Translations under genes and position numbers: made by a program
Part shown: positions 12,569-25,335 of the stretch, one piece after another
How the letters are laid out: each line of letters opens with the position of its first letter
Position numbering within the stretch: position 1 is the first letter of the stretch
The notes under the pieces: model-generated
What the model was told of the DNA's origin: nothing
Databases searched by the model: none
What the model saw: only the letters and a program-made list of their open reading frames with translations
NCBI GenBank assembly: GCA_002105175.1
Contig: MCGE01000022.1
Span: 310,001-374,000 of the forward strand
Source: Absidia repens
Taxonomy: Eukaryota; Mucoromycota; Mucoromycetes; Mucorales; Cunninghamellaceae
Direction: 5' to 3'
DNA: 64,000 nt

Positions 12569-13165
12569 GATGACTAGGAAAATCAAAAAATCAAGAAAAA
12601 AATAATATCACGGTCATGAGTCGATGTGTTATGGGGCAGATGGATGCATAAATCGATAGATTAGATAATTAGATGAAATAGGTCGTTGGATGGATGGATG
12701 GATAAATGGATGGAAGTGTACCTTTATTTTCAACAAGAGATGGAGAACTAGAGGATACGCACGGTCTCAAATGAGAGGTATTGATAAAGTAAGCGTAGCG
12801 GCATTTGAAATGTGCCCGGCATATTGTATCACTACCGCCAAATTCTTCCTACACCCATGCCAGATCACATATCATATTGATAGGTATTGTCAAAGTAAAG
12901 AAATACTGATCCCCTCTATACACGCACACATATACACATAACACATACATATAAAAAAACACATACTGTATATTTATTTGATTTTATATATTGTATAACG
13001 ATAAAAATATAAGGGTGAAAGAGGCACTAACTAACAAAGGAAAGGAATAAAAAAACAAAAAAAAAAAAAGAAAAACGAGAATAAAAATAAGCTATGAATA
13101 TGTATATAAAATGATAACGGTAGGGGAGGGGGGAAACTAGATAACACCAAAAGGAGTTCCAGCAT
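12569..13165. promoter_or_regulatory. Upstream region of ubiquitin-L40 / 3' flank of TOP2
   Basis: This ~600-base spacer lies between the L40 start and the TOP2 stop, both on the minus strand. It must hold the L40 promoter and the TOP2 3' UTR. It contains GGAT-type short tandem repeats near 12688-12710 and AT-rich tracts. No specific site can be assigned. Confidence 0.4.
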
Positions 13166-16100
13166 TTATACCCGCTTTCTCTTGCGTTGTTGTTTGACCT
13201 TGATAGCAGAGGGGGCGATTGGTTTAGCCAGTCTTGCCAATTCTTCATCTTCAGCGAGCATTTCATCCCATTGTACCAAGAAAGCATCCAAATCACGGTT
13301 CCAGAAGGTGGTTGGGGTGGTGTTCTTGACGATTTCCAGTTCTTCGTGCTTCTTATCCCGTTGGCGGCGCAATTCCACGAGTTTTTCTTCAGTGAATCCC
13401 CGAATGTTGATCGAGAAGAGATAGTCGTAACCAGCATCACTACCACCCTTTTCCTTGGGCTTGCCCGGTCCATCGCCTTCATCTTCGTCTTCATCTTCTT
13501 CGGGCGCCGAAAGTACGTTACGTTGTTTACGAGAGAAGATCTTCTTGAGTCCCAAAGATGCCATATCGTTCGTGATATCCTTTTCCTTTCGGTTATAATA
13601 AGCAAGTTTGCCTGCCAATACCAATTCGATAAAGTTGGCCTTGTTGTGGAGTCGATCATAGTCGTCTTGTAACACATACACGAGGTTTTCTTTACGTTTT
13701 TCATAGTAGCGGAGACGTAATGGGTAGAATTCTTTCATGATTTGTTCGGGTGAGTCGTATTTCTGGATGCGGCCGTTTTCGTTGAAACATACAATGTTGG
13801 TCGTGTTAATATTGGCTGTGAGTCGGAAGGATTTCAACATGCCAATGTCCTCCACCTTGTTCAAGTTGTCGGGATCAAGTTCAATCGTAAAGTCCACTGC
13901 ACTATCTGTCGAATTGTCGCTAAATTCCTGTTTTGAAGAAAGCAAAAGGTTAATACGCAGATTTCCATTGTGAGTAAGGAGAATGGGGAAACCCACACTA
14001 ACTTACTTCGATTTTAAACTCCATCTTCTTATCTTTGGGTTCACGCAACAGACTGAGATGCTTTTTGAAGTTTTCTGTCCAGTAACGCACAGGCAGTTCC
14101 GATACCTTGATATGGCCTTTTTCATCTACTTCGGCAATACCGTTGACGACGAATTTTGAGGAGTCAGCGCGGATAATTTCGCCCTGTATAAAAAAAAGTG
14201 AACCATTATTAGCATTTTTGATTTTTGATTTTTGATGTTCAGTTTTGTACCTTGAAGCCTCTATACCAAGGAGACATTGGGATAAGTTCTTCACCGTTGA
14301 TCATGCGTTTCAAATTCTTGACCACATCTTTGGGGTTGTAGTTTGGAATCGTAGTACTCCAACCTAAGATAACCAAAGTAAAAATTCAGTCATTTGATTC
14401 CCATCACTGTTTCTTTTTTTTTTTTTTTTTTTGGATTTACCAGTTCCAATACCATCGGCACCATTGATCAAAACCATAGGTAGAATAGGCATATACCTAA
14501 AGAAAAAAATAATTAGTTGTCTTGTTTATATTAAAAGTCCCACTAGGTGCCACTTACCAAGTAGGTTCGATGGATGTATTTTCTTCCATTAGATAATCCA
14601 GCACATCATCATCATCAGGATGATAAACAAATCGAGCCACCTTGGCCAATCGAGTGAAAAGATAACGAGGACTTGCTGCTGCTTTGCCACCCTAATATAT
14701 AATAAACAAAACCAAAAAAACAAACAATGAACAACTTGCCTATATTTTACTATTAGATTTGAACTTACTTCATGACGAGTACCGAATTGACCGGAGGGAA
14801 CCAAGAGATTGACATTGTTACTACCCACATAATCTTGGGCCATATTGATAATAGTAGCGGCCACACTGGCTTCACCGTGATGGTATTGAGTCACACCTGC
14901 AACATAATTCGCCAATTGAGCCACCTTCATTTCTGTGTTTCGACCACGCTTGATACACCCAAAGAACACTTTGCGTTGACCAGGCTTGAAGCCGTCCACC
15001 ATGGATGGAATTGATCGCATGTTATCGTTGATACTGAACAGCAATAATTCCTGGTTCACGAAGTTGGAGATTTTGATCTTGTTGACACTATGATCAATAA
15101 ACATCCCATTCTATATATATATATACAAAAAGAGGAAAGGTCATTAATTCAGTTGGAACGCTTTTTTTTTTGGCTCTTTTTCTTACCTGGTATGTGGTGA
15201 GCCATTCTTTTCGATCAGCCACCTTAACTTTACTGAAGGCCATGTCAATCAATCCGCGATCTTCTGCATCCGCCGTTTCAAATTCCTTTTGATGTGTTGG
15301 CAGATCACCGAAATACGAACGTGCGTCCTTTTTATCTGAAGTACCCAAACCCTATCATACAAATAAAGTTGAGTATAAAAAAAAAACCACCCAACCCCTC
15401 CCACTTAAGATCACAGTTTTTTTTTACCTTGTAGTATTTGGTAGACCATTCCTTGCGTTGATTGTTGGCTTCAGCCCATGTTTCATATTCTGGAATAGTA
15501 AAGAAGGGGATTTGTTGCTTGGTCCTTTTATGAGTACACTAGAGAAAATAAAAAAGATAGAGATATAGAAAATAATGAGTTGACATTCCTACTCATCTAT
15601 TCTGTTGTTTTACCTTGATAATAGGTGTGATGAATTCCAATAAGAAACCAGGGATATCCAGCAAACTAGGGAACATCTTATCAATAAAATTGATAACAAG
15701 CCCCTTGATATGACTACCATCATAATCCTATTCCATAAATAAACTACAGTGTGAGTCCAAAATTTCATATTTCTCCCAAGTCTCTTTTTTTTTTTTTTAC
15801 CTGATCAGTCATAATCATCAATTTGCCATAACGTAACTCAGAAGCTGAGGTATAAGTGGATCCATGTTGTAGCCCAAGAATAGCCTTGATATTGGTGATC
15901 TCCGCATTATCAAAGATGGACTTGTTGGAAGCATCACGTACATTCAGCAATTTACCACGCAGGGGAAACACACCATATAAATCACGACCCACTACCGATA
16001 AACCACTGAGCACCAACGCCTTGGCGGAGTCCCCTTCGGTCAAAATCAAGGTACATTTTTGGTTGTGAGGTCGCACACCAGCCAGATTCGCATCATCCAA

Positions 16101-18158
16101 TTTTTCAATATTCAGGCGTCTAGGCAAAAAAAAAAAAAAAAGATCAGTCATCCTCTTTCTCCTCCCCTTTTTATTATTCTCTTTACCTTGCCATTTTGCC
16201 TTTATCCGCCTTTGTCATCAATTGTTGTTCCTTGAATTTCACAAACTTGACAATATTATCAACCAAACCGGATTGTTCAACTAGGAAAAAAAAAATGAGT
16301 GCATGAGCGGGATGGGTAGCAGCTTTTTATCTTGATCGCTTACTTTCTTTGATGAATTTGGGACTGACTTGATAGGTTGAGCCGAAATGACTAGGACGAA
16401 GAGTCATGGTTTCCTTGGTTTGAGAATCAAAGGTGGGGTTTTCAATCAAGCAGTTGACAAAGAGACACATGTGAGATCGGATTTGATGTTTCTTGATTGT
16501 TTTGCTACCACTCTTTGAGATGACCTTGGGGGTAATGGCTTTAATGATTTGATCAGCAATGTATTCCACATGAGTACCACCTTTGGATGTTGAGATGCTA
16601 TTAACGAAACTGACCTAATAAAAAAAAAACGGATGGATGAGATCAAATTCCCCTTCCCCCCTCTCTCCCCTTTTTTTTGGCCTGTTAAAATTAAACTTAC
16701 TTGGTTGAATTGCCCATCACTAACAGCAAAGCCGACTTGCCAACGGTTATTTTCGCCATCACGATCAAACACAATAGGTTTCTTCCCTTCAGCATTGCGG
16801 AATTCCATGGATTGGGTGTAAAGATCAACATATTTCTTAAAGCCCTTGACAGGAATACGGGAGCCATTGAGAGAGACCGCCACACCATCGACACAGCCTG
16901 CCAGATCATACACCCGTTTCTTGATCAAACTTTCAAAATCCGCATCCATCGAGTCGAGTTCGAATTTGGCCAAATCGGGTTTGAAGGAGATGCGTGTAAA
17001 TTCTTCCCCTGATTTGCGATGAGAGATCTTGGGTTCCTTCTTGACCATCATGTTGTTTTGGAAGACCTGGGTGTACTGTAATCCACGTTCCTTGTCGCCA
17101 GTCTCCACACGGAATTCGGTACTAAAGATGTTACACAGCTTGGCCCCATACCCGTTCCGTCCACCTGTCACCTTCTTTTCATTGTCGTCATAGTTGGATG
17201 AAGTCAGTAAATGGCCAAAAATCAGTTCAGGGACATACACCTTTTCCTTGTTGTGCATCGTCACAGGAATCCCCTTGCCGTTGTTGTGGATCGAGATCAG
17301 GTTTTGAGAGCTGTCAATAATCACCTTGATGCTGCTCATGGTAGGGTCACGAATCTATACAATAGATCAGATCAAATCACGTCAGTTAGTGTCTGTTGTT
17401 ATTCTTTTTTCTGAACTAGTTTTAGTAAAGGATTACCTTGTTATCAGCTGCATTGACAAGAATTTCATCCACAATCTTATATAACCCAGGGACATACTTG
17501 ATTTTCTTTTTGACAATCATATCCTTTTCGCTGTCGTACACCCACATTTCTTGTTCTTCCGCCTCGGTGGAGCCAATGTAAGTATCGGGTCGTAGTAAAA
17601 TGTGTTCCAGTTGGGTCTTCTTTTGATAGATTTCTTCCACTGTCAGTTTTTCTTGCTTTGGTTTCTGGCTGCTGGTGGAGGATGGTGTTGCAGGAGTGGG
17701 CGTGGATGTCGCTGAAGGCACATCGTCCATTTTGATATCGCCATCGAGTTCTTGTTTTTGGTTGGTGGCCGTAGTAGGTGAAGGTGTGCTGGATGGAGTG
17801 GATGCCGTTAAAAAGTCAGTAATGGCACCGTTTTTCTTTGCTGCTTCTGCTTTCTTGATGGCGGCTGCCGTTGGCTTTTTGGGAGCAGCAGGTTTCTTTT
17901 CTTTGGGAGCAGCAGGTTTTTTTTCTTTAGGAGCAGCTTTCTTTTTAGGAGCAGTTGTCTTGGCCTAGACGCCGGAAAAGAGAGAGAAAAAAGTTTGAGT
18001 ATGCAAATCGACTAGCTTTGACGAATGCCGACACTTTTTTTTACCTTCTTTTCTGGAGGAGGGGCTGCTTCATAATCAGAGCCAGAATCTGCTTCGTAGG
18101 CGTCATCGTCCGACTGGAAATTATCATCCGACTGGAAATCATCATCCGTTGCTGTCAT
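13166..18158 (-). CDS. TOP2: DNA topoisomerase II
   Basis: This is a complete type IIA topoisomerase in about 15 exons (ATG 18158, stop 13166), roughly 1,320 residues. In order: an acidic start and an Ala/Lys/Pro-rich tail with KEKKPAAPK repeats (to ~residue 130); the GHKL ATPase (LEHILLRPDTYIGS, EILVNAADNK, GRNGYGAKLCNIFS); TOPRIM with EGDSAKAL and the acidic DYDGSH motif; and the cleavage core with ASPRYLFT, whose Tyr is the catalytic residue. It relieves supercoils and decatenates chromosomes in the nucleus by ATP-driven double-strand passage. The core ends near residue 1295 and only a short basic end (KQQRKRKRV, a likely nuclear signal) follows. The usual 200+ residue disordered C-terminal domain is missing, while the N-terminal extension is long. 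The gene is divergent from the HTH gene. Confidence 0.95.
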
Positions 18159-18870
18159 GGTAGTATAATGAATGGAGAATGAAAAAAAAAAAAAAAATGA
18201 AAAAGAAAAAAAAAATGAAAAAAAAAGGAGGAAAGAAAAAAATTAATTTTTTTATGAACGCGTTTATTGCAGTGAAAAAAAAATACAGTCTCGCACTTAA
18301 ATTTCAACCTCAGCCAAGGTCGTGTTGCACTTGGTCCTCCCGCAAGTATAAATTTTAATAAACTGAACTCGCAACAAGTCAACTTTTTGGTGATAATATG
18401 CTTCCTTTTGGTGGAAAATGATTCTTCATCATTTTTGTAGAGATTCGTCTAATGAAATATATACTCAAGGTGTAATGTTATCTTTTACACAAGAGAGAGG
18501 CATTTGACTAATTGTAATAAATAAAGGCATGGTTAAGTGCCTTCCGTATCTTCATAAAACAAAAATTGAGCATTGAAGATATACCTTGAAAGAAGAGAGG
18601 TGTTAACAAGATCATATGATCTCCGATTTTTCTTCGTAGTTTTTGGTCACAAATCGTTGGCCCATTGGGCGTAAAGATTAGGCGAAATCGAATCAAAGGA
18701 GATCATTTTTTGCCGATATGGCAAGTGGTGGAGGCCCCATGAAAAATTTAGAATTTTTGCTGCTTTTAAATCGAGCAGATATTTAGTCACCGACGCAAAG
18801 TTTTTTTGAGTGTGTGCGTAGAAAATATGCCTCAACATTTTTTCCTTCACTTTTGTTTTTTAACCATACA
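18159..18870. promoter_or_regulatory. Divergent upstream region between TOP2 and the HTH gene
   Basis: These ~710 bases lie between two divergent starts. Purine-rich A-tracts sit next to the TOP2 start (18180-18250). No conserved element is recognised and small ORFs here look random. Confidence 0.4.
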
Positions 18871-19977
18871 ATGAGGAAGAAATCCTTAGTAGTGTCTTCG
18901 GTAGTTACTGAAACTGAAGTGAAATTGGACAAAATTGATGATAGTCCTGACAGCCCTTTCTTAAAGGACTCCAATGACAGTTATACCACCTCCACATCCG
19001 ATTCACCACCACTAACGGAAGGAAATGCATCTATTACACCTGAATGTGAAACAACAATTTCAGAAATAAACGGCGTGGCACCATCAACGTTAACAAAGTC
19101 GGAAAAATTATCATCGCCTGCATTAAGTAGTACAGTCGATGAAGCCCATGATGACCCAACAGAAAACACCACGACGCCACTTGCCACGACCTTGTCGTCG
19201 CCATCAACAGATAACCAAGCTCTAAACAATCCGACGACACCAGCTGCCACATCACCGACACTTCTACCACAACCACAGCCACAACAAATGGAACACAACC
19301 ACGATGAACTAACTGAAATCAAACCCACGTTACCTATGGATACCTCCTTACCGAGCAGTGCCTCAGAAGCCTCACCAGTCTCACCCGCCAATACCATATT
19401 ACCTACCAAAGCCCAAGACGACTCTCCTGCTATTGCTGCTGCTGGTACATTTCCAGTACTATCAAATATCGAAGGCATTCCTGATGATTTAGCGTCAACC
19501 AGCTCAACCACAACGGCAACGGATGCGCAGGCACCGCCATCATCAACTGGCGGCGGGAAGGTCAAACGAAAAAAGCGCAGACCGTATCAAACTCCTACGG
19601 AAGATCAACTCAACTCATTGGTGAATGGACATTTGAACGATAAGTTATCAATTTCGGCGGCAGCACGACGCGCAGGTATCGCAAGGTCAACGGCATCGTC
19701 ACTGATGAAGAAGCACAAGACGACAGGCAGCATTCCTGAACGACAACCACGCGGACGTACAGCACCAGCAAAAATCCAGGCGGAACAAGCGGCGTGGATT
19801 GACCAGTATCTTATTGACCATGAATCTGCCACTTTGGAAAAAATCCGCGTGGCACTCTTGGTGGCATTCCCAAGCATCAATCAAATATCCCTTTCTGGTC
19901 TTCAACGTAACATCACTCTCAAATGTACTCGGCATCTGAAACGTCGTCGGCAAAGCAAGAATGCGGATGATTCCTGA
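18871..19977 (+). CDS. Tc1/mariner-type HTH protein without transposase catalytic domain
   Basis: Single exon, 368 residues from the ATG at 18871; no earlier ATG exists in the frame. Residues 1-225 are a disordered Ser/Thr/Pro/Ala-rich region. From ~230 there is a basic stretch (KVKRKKRR), then a helix-turn-helix (LSISAAARRAGIARSTASSL), an Arg/Gly linker (RQPRGR) and a second helical unit (LEKIRVALLVAF to GLQRNI). This matches the bipartite paired-like DNA-binding region of Tc1/mariner/IS630 transposases. No DDE/D nuclease follows; the frame ends just after HLKRRR. An AATAAA lies near 20117. A domesticated transposase-derived nuclear DNA-binding protein is the best reading. Alternatives are a homeodomain-like regulator or a truncated element. 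Long intact frame and normal flanks favour a functional gene. Confidence 0.7.
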   Translation: MRKKSLVVSSVVTETEVKLDKIDDSPDSPFLKDSNDSYTTSTSDSPPLTEGNASITPECETTISEINGVAPSTLTKSEKLSSPALSSTVDEAHDDPTENTTTPLATTLSSPSTDNQALNNPTTPAATSPTLLPQPQPQQMEHNHDELTEIKPTLPMDTSLPSSASEASPVSPANTILPTKAQDDSPAIAAAGTFPVLSNIEGIPDDLASTSSTTTATDAQAPPSSTGGGKVKRKKRRPYQTPTEDQLNSLVNGHLNDKLSISAAARRAGIARSTASSLMKKHKTTGSIPERQPRGRTAPAKIQAEQAAWIDQYLIDHESATLEKIRVALLVAFPSINQISLSGLQRNITLKCTRHLKRRRQSKNADDS

Positions 19978-20294
19978 TTTTATTTTGATTATTATTGTTG
20001 GTGATTTGTTGATTGATGATTAGCTTTAGCTTTAGTTCCTAGTTTCTTGGTCTGAATTTGGCTTTAGTATAGTTTTTATGTAGTATATAGCTTTTTCTAT
20101 GATGATGATGATTCCAATAAAAAAAATAATGAAAAACTATTCTTTGTGTTCTATGTTTTTGTTTCTATGGAAAGCATGTCTTTGTGCAACCTTGCTGGTC
20201 ACTCACTGCTTGACATTAGGGAGGACAGCAGCTTGGCCCCTCACCTTAAAAAAATAATAATCCAAACTCCTCTTTCTTTTTATCCTTTTTTCTC

Positions 20295-20300
<6 letters not shown>

Positions 20301-20338
<38 letters not shown>
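20301..20338. repeat. 38-base T homopolymer just upstream of the MAPKKK start
   Basis: An uninterrupted T run (20301-20338), preceded by a CT-rich tract, ends 15 bases before the ATG at 20354. Pyrimidine tracts near transcription starts are common in fungal promoters; the length here is unusual. Confidence 0.8.
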
Positions 20339-20353
20339 CACCTAACCCAAACT

Positions 20354-23300
20354 ATGACAGAGCGACAAGTACGTTGGTCGTCATCACCTGATGGTTCAGA
20401 TGACGTCCTTCAAGAAAGTCCTCGATCTACTTCTCCTTCATCGCTGCAACCACATCGACCATCCTCACCATCACATATCACACCTCATCCAGCGGCCTTG
20501 GGATTTGACAAGCAAAGCAATATGAATGGTCACTGGACTTTTCCCCCTCAACATACTCTCTCAACAGCATCGCCGCTTACTTCACATTACGCATTTGATC
20601 AACAACAGCAACAACAACAACAAACCATTGATCATGATCATGTCGTGGATGATGAGGAAGACGAAGAAGAAGGCTATAGTGATTATTATGATGATGACGA
20701 AGACGACGACGACAACGATAGCAGCCACCTTGACCAAGACGAAACCGCCTTTAATCTACTGTATTCTCGTCACCAATCTTTATCAGCACCGGAAATCACT
20801 CATGAACGACTGGAATGGCAACAGATGTTACAATCGGTGCTTATGGGCGAAGTCATCAAGTCTGAAAAGAAACGCCTCTCCAACAATGATCGCTTTCATC
20901 CACAAAACCTCACGCAAGAAATATGGCTATCGTTAAGGGCCTTACTCCGGGGTCGGACCATTACACAAGAACAACGATACTTGGAAGAAGGACGCAAAGA
21001 AATTGACCAAGTTTTGGACATGGTGATGGACTTTAAGGTGCAAGATAACAACAGCAGCAACGGCAACAATGGTGGCGGTGGTGCTTTGGAGCAAGTGGCC
21101 AATGTACTCAAGAACATCGATAGAATCGAATCCTTATACACCACACGCGCTGAAATGACCTTGGCGAATCCTCAATATGGCTCATTGGCTTTTCAAACCC
21201 GCTTGGATGCGTTGAATTCTTGGTGCACCATTACACGGAGTTTACAAATGCAGTACAAAATCTTACGCGACTGGACTGGCTCGGATGATTTACAAATCGC
21301 TCGCACGTCAACAGCAACAGAGACATCATCACCACCGTCACAACAACAACAAGAACAACAATCATCATCCACGAATGACGGCAACGATTCCACGACGACG
21401 ACCAACAATGACGACGTCAATGGGTTCCATGTCCAACGTGACCGCCCTTCCTTTGTGGAACGCCTTTTGAAAGAACAAGCCCTGCAGGATGCTTTTGACA
21501 AACGTACGTTATCGGCCCTCAACTCGTTACTGATGAAAGCCAAGCAAACCATGGTAGCCAACAGTCGACTCTTCAAGGAAATGAACCTCCCTCCCTTTAC
21601 GGATCAATTGAGCCGTCTGGCGAATTTCCCGACTTCATTGGTCGTCGAAGCACTCAAGTTGCGGCTGGAGTACAAGGATCGCATGAATGAACCGCCCAAA
21701 CAGATGGTCGATGCCATGATGGAAGATTATCGTGGATTATTGTCATTGGCATGTCGAGTCAAACACCAATATGAAGAACTGGCACAACCTATCCTTGGCT
21801 GGCAACCTCGTCACCATCTGTTTATGGAACCCGACTATGATCTGGTACTGATGGAATCGGTGCGCTTCTACTTTAAATTGATCTCATGGAAACTTTCGCT
21901 GGAACAGGAAAACAATCTGCGTGAATGTGAAGTCATGGAACGTGAATGGGATTTTTTGAAAACCTCGGTGTGTCAGGCAGTTGATAAGGCGGACTGGGAA
22001 TGTGCAGAACAATTTTGGTAAGAGATGCGAGAAAAAAAAAATAGAGCGTAAAAAGGCAGGGGGGGCAAAGGATACAGCAGGGTCTCATCGTCATTCCTTT
22101 TGTTTTATATATATCTAGTTCATTGACCAATCGATTACTGGGGGATGCCATGCGTGATTATATTGCTAGTCTCAAGGTGCCTTCGGAAGCTGTGGTGGGT
22201 GGCATTGAAGTCAAATACACCAAACTCTTACATACCATGCGGATGCGGGCTCGTAAACTCTTACAATTTGCAAGGCAAGTATTACACTTTCCTCTTCTGT
22301 CCACACGCTATCACACATTACTAACCCTCTTAATTTATACCGAACATAGATTTTTCATGGGTCAATTTGAAAATGCGGCAGAATACGTCTTGGATCCAAA
22401 CAGCGTGGAGCGGGTGATGCAACAATTGGCACAGTCGGGACATTTCTTGGTAGTCACCAACAGTTTTGAAGACGAACGACTTTATATTGTGGCTTCAAGG
22501 ACATTGTATGGACGGGATGACAAAATCAAGAGTTTGGTGCGAGCCTGTTTTGCTGATGACAAGAAATCTGGGGGTACTGCAACACCAGGCACGCCAGGCT
22601 CCTCCTCTTCAGCCGTGCTTCCTACGATGGCTCATAGTTCTGACGAAGATTACATCTTGATTCTATCGCCATGGCAAAATGTTTTATGGACAGGCGAAGT
22701 GGTGGAACTCAAACTGCCATTTATTCATTTGGGACTGAAACCGAAACGGATTCGACTGGTGACTGGGGATGCAAGACATTTGGCGGCGGCTCGTACCCAC
22801 TTTTGGAACGCCTTGACACCTCCGGCCTCTACCAGTAGCAGCAACAGCAACAACAACAATAACAACAGCACGACCAACGACCCTGGCTCACTGACCTCAA
22901 CGGAATCACCTACTGGCATCGAATTGATTCAGGAACACCGCGCACATATCCCCAAGATCAACAAGGAACTGTACAAGATCAAGATGACGGTGTTTAAGCT
23001 AGCAGATTCTACCATTAGCAGTGTCAGCACGATCCACGAGCAAACACGGAACCTCGGATGTCAAGAATTGGTAGAGGAATGCTTCAGTTTTGCCAGTGAT
23101 TTTGGGATTCGTGCCGCTCGGTTTTTGGAATTGGCGGTGCGGCTGCAACTCGACTTGAAATTGGTACGCCTCGCCATTGACTGGATCTGTTTTATTACGG
23201 ACGACTGCAATCCAACAGATCGCAAAACGTTCCGGTGGGCGGTGGCAGCTCTCGAATTTGGCCATCTCATGACACGCGGAATGAACATCTTAGCGCTCAA

Positions 23301-25080
23301 CGAATCGGAATTTGGGACATTACAACAAAAGGTCGCCCGGTGTATTGCGTTGTTGATCTCTCATTTTGATGTCCTAGGAACACAATGGTCGCATGAATTA
23401 CAACTCAAGGAAGAACAACGCAAACGTGGTGTCACAGCCAAACGCAACTCCTATATGACCACCAAACCCGGCGCCAACACCAACAACGGCAACAACAACA
23501 ACAGCAGCAGCAACAACACCAACAACAGCAATAACAATAATTCAACCTCGAACATCACCACAAGTTCGACATTTGATGCCACACCAGCTGAAGAAGTCGC
23601 TTCCACGTCGCTTGGCGGTGGCGTCACTTATATCCGCGACGAATGGATGCGCAAAATCACCGATTTGGAAAAACAACGCAATGAAGACGAACAATCACGA
23701 CGTGTGGTGGGCAAAACCTTGGATGATCAGAAACCAGAGGACCAGTCATTGGTGTTCCTTGCGCCGTCCTCGTCCAACATCTCCTTCAGGTGGCAACAAG
23801 GCAGATTCATTGGTGCTGGGACCTACGGTGCTGTCTACTTGGCCATCAATCTTGACACATCATCTGTGATGGCCGTCAAGGAAATCAGGTTCCCCGATTC
23901 AAGCTCGTTGTCGGCACTGCACCATGCCATCAAAGAAGAAATGCAGGTCATGGAAATGCTTCATCATCGGAATATTGTCCAATACTTTGGCATGGTAAGT
24001 TGGCTTTTTTTTTTTTTTTTTTTTAATATAAAGGCATGGTCATAACTCTATTTAATCTGTTTGTAGGAAGTGCATCGGGACAAGGTGTTTATTTTTATGG
24101 AATACTGTGAAAATGGAAGCCTGGGGACCTACTTGGAACATGGGGGACGTATTGAAGATGAATTATATATTGTCGACTATACATATCAACTGCTAAGTGG
24201 ATTGGTCTATTTGCATGGTAACAATATTGTGCACAGAGATATCAAACCTGACAGTAAGTTGCCTGGGACCAAAGGGGTGGGAATGTTGAAGCAGGGACCA
24301 TTGAAACTGATTTATTTATTTTTTTCTTTTAGATATTCTGATTGATTATCAAGGTCAATTGAAATTATCCGATTTCGGTGCTGCCAAAATCTTAGCCAAA
24401 GGACAAAAAACCATGGGCCGTACTAGTGTGCATATGAATGTGAATAGTTTGGCTGGCACACCCATGTATATGGTAAAGTCACAACCCTCCCCCGTTTCAT
24501 GAAGACTTCCCAGCTTCTTACTTTTTTTTTTTTTGACTTGCAGGCCCCTGAGGTAATTACTGGTGGTGATACAGGACGCAAAGGATCGATGGATATTTGG
24601 TCTTTAGGATGTTGTATTGTACAAATGGCCACTGGCAGACGACCATGGAGCACTTTAGAAAACGAATGGTCGGTGATGTATCATGTGGTGACAGGACATC
24701 CTCCCTTACCCGATGCATCTCAATTATCTGAAGCTGGTATTGACTTCTTGAAGAAATGTTTTACTCGCAATCCCACCCATCGTCCTAGCGCTGCCGAACT
24801 GCTCGCCCATCCTTGGATCACAAAGTATTTGGAGAGTTACAATGATGAATCATTACTGGCTAATGCACTGGGCACTGCTTCTGCCACGGACTTGGCCACG
24901 GACTCAATCACTGACACCACTGGTGGTAGCCTTGCCTCTTCATTGGATCAAACACCTCCCTGGAATCAACAACACCCTCCCACCACCTCCAGTAGTCATA
25001 GTACCGATCCCCCTTCCCTCGGCTCCTTGACTCGTAGTATACCAAAACATGTAGATTTTCCCCCTCAAGATCATACTTAG
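20354..25080 (+). CDS. SSK2: MAP kinase kinase kinase, Ssk2/Ssk22/Wis4 type
   Basis: Exons: 20354-22017, 22119-22274, 22350-23994, 24067-24253, 24333-24472 and 24544-25080. They sum to 4329 bases, an open 1,442-residue frame. The N-terminal ~1,100 residues hold acidic and polyQ/N low-complexity stretches and a long helical regulatory region typical of the Ssk2/MEKK4 group. The C-terminal kinase has a Gly loop (IGAGTYGAVY), VAIK-type lysine (MAVKEIRF), HRDIKPDN, DFGAAK, GTPMYMAPEV and DIWSLGCC. Members phosphorylate the Pbs2/Wis1 MAPKK in the Hog1/Sty1 osmotic and stress cascade, normally controlled by a two-component response regulator binding the N-terminal part. The role here is by family. 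The second intron (22275-22349) has a GC donor, is 75 bases and contains no stop, so its retention would keep the frame. Confidence 0.92.
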
Positions 25081-25335
25081 TTTATTTTTCTCTTTTGCAT
25101 ATTTTTTTTTTCAACATATAAAATTCCCCACTCCTTCCATTTGGGTGTGTGGTGTGTTACAAACCCAATTCATTCTCAGCGCTCCAAAAAAAAATCAATT
25201 CATTCTCAGAGCTCCAAAAATAATCTATTCCTCCTTTTTCCATTGTTGTGTTTTTTTGCCTCTTCTTCGCTTTTATTTTTTTTTTATTTTTTTTATTGTG
25301 ACTGATTGATTGATTTGATTCTTCTTCTTCCCATC

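Noticed and set aside
13187..13704. Long ORFs on both strands over the TOP2 3' exon
   Set aside because: They are shadows of the well-conserved TOP2 coding frame.
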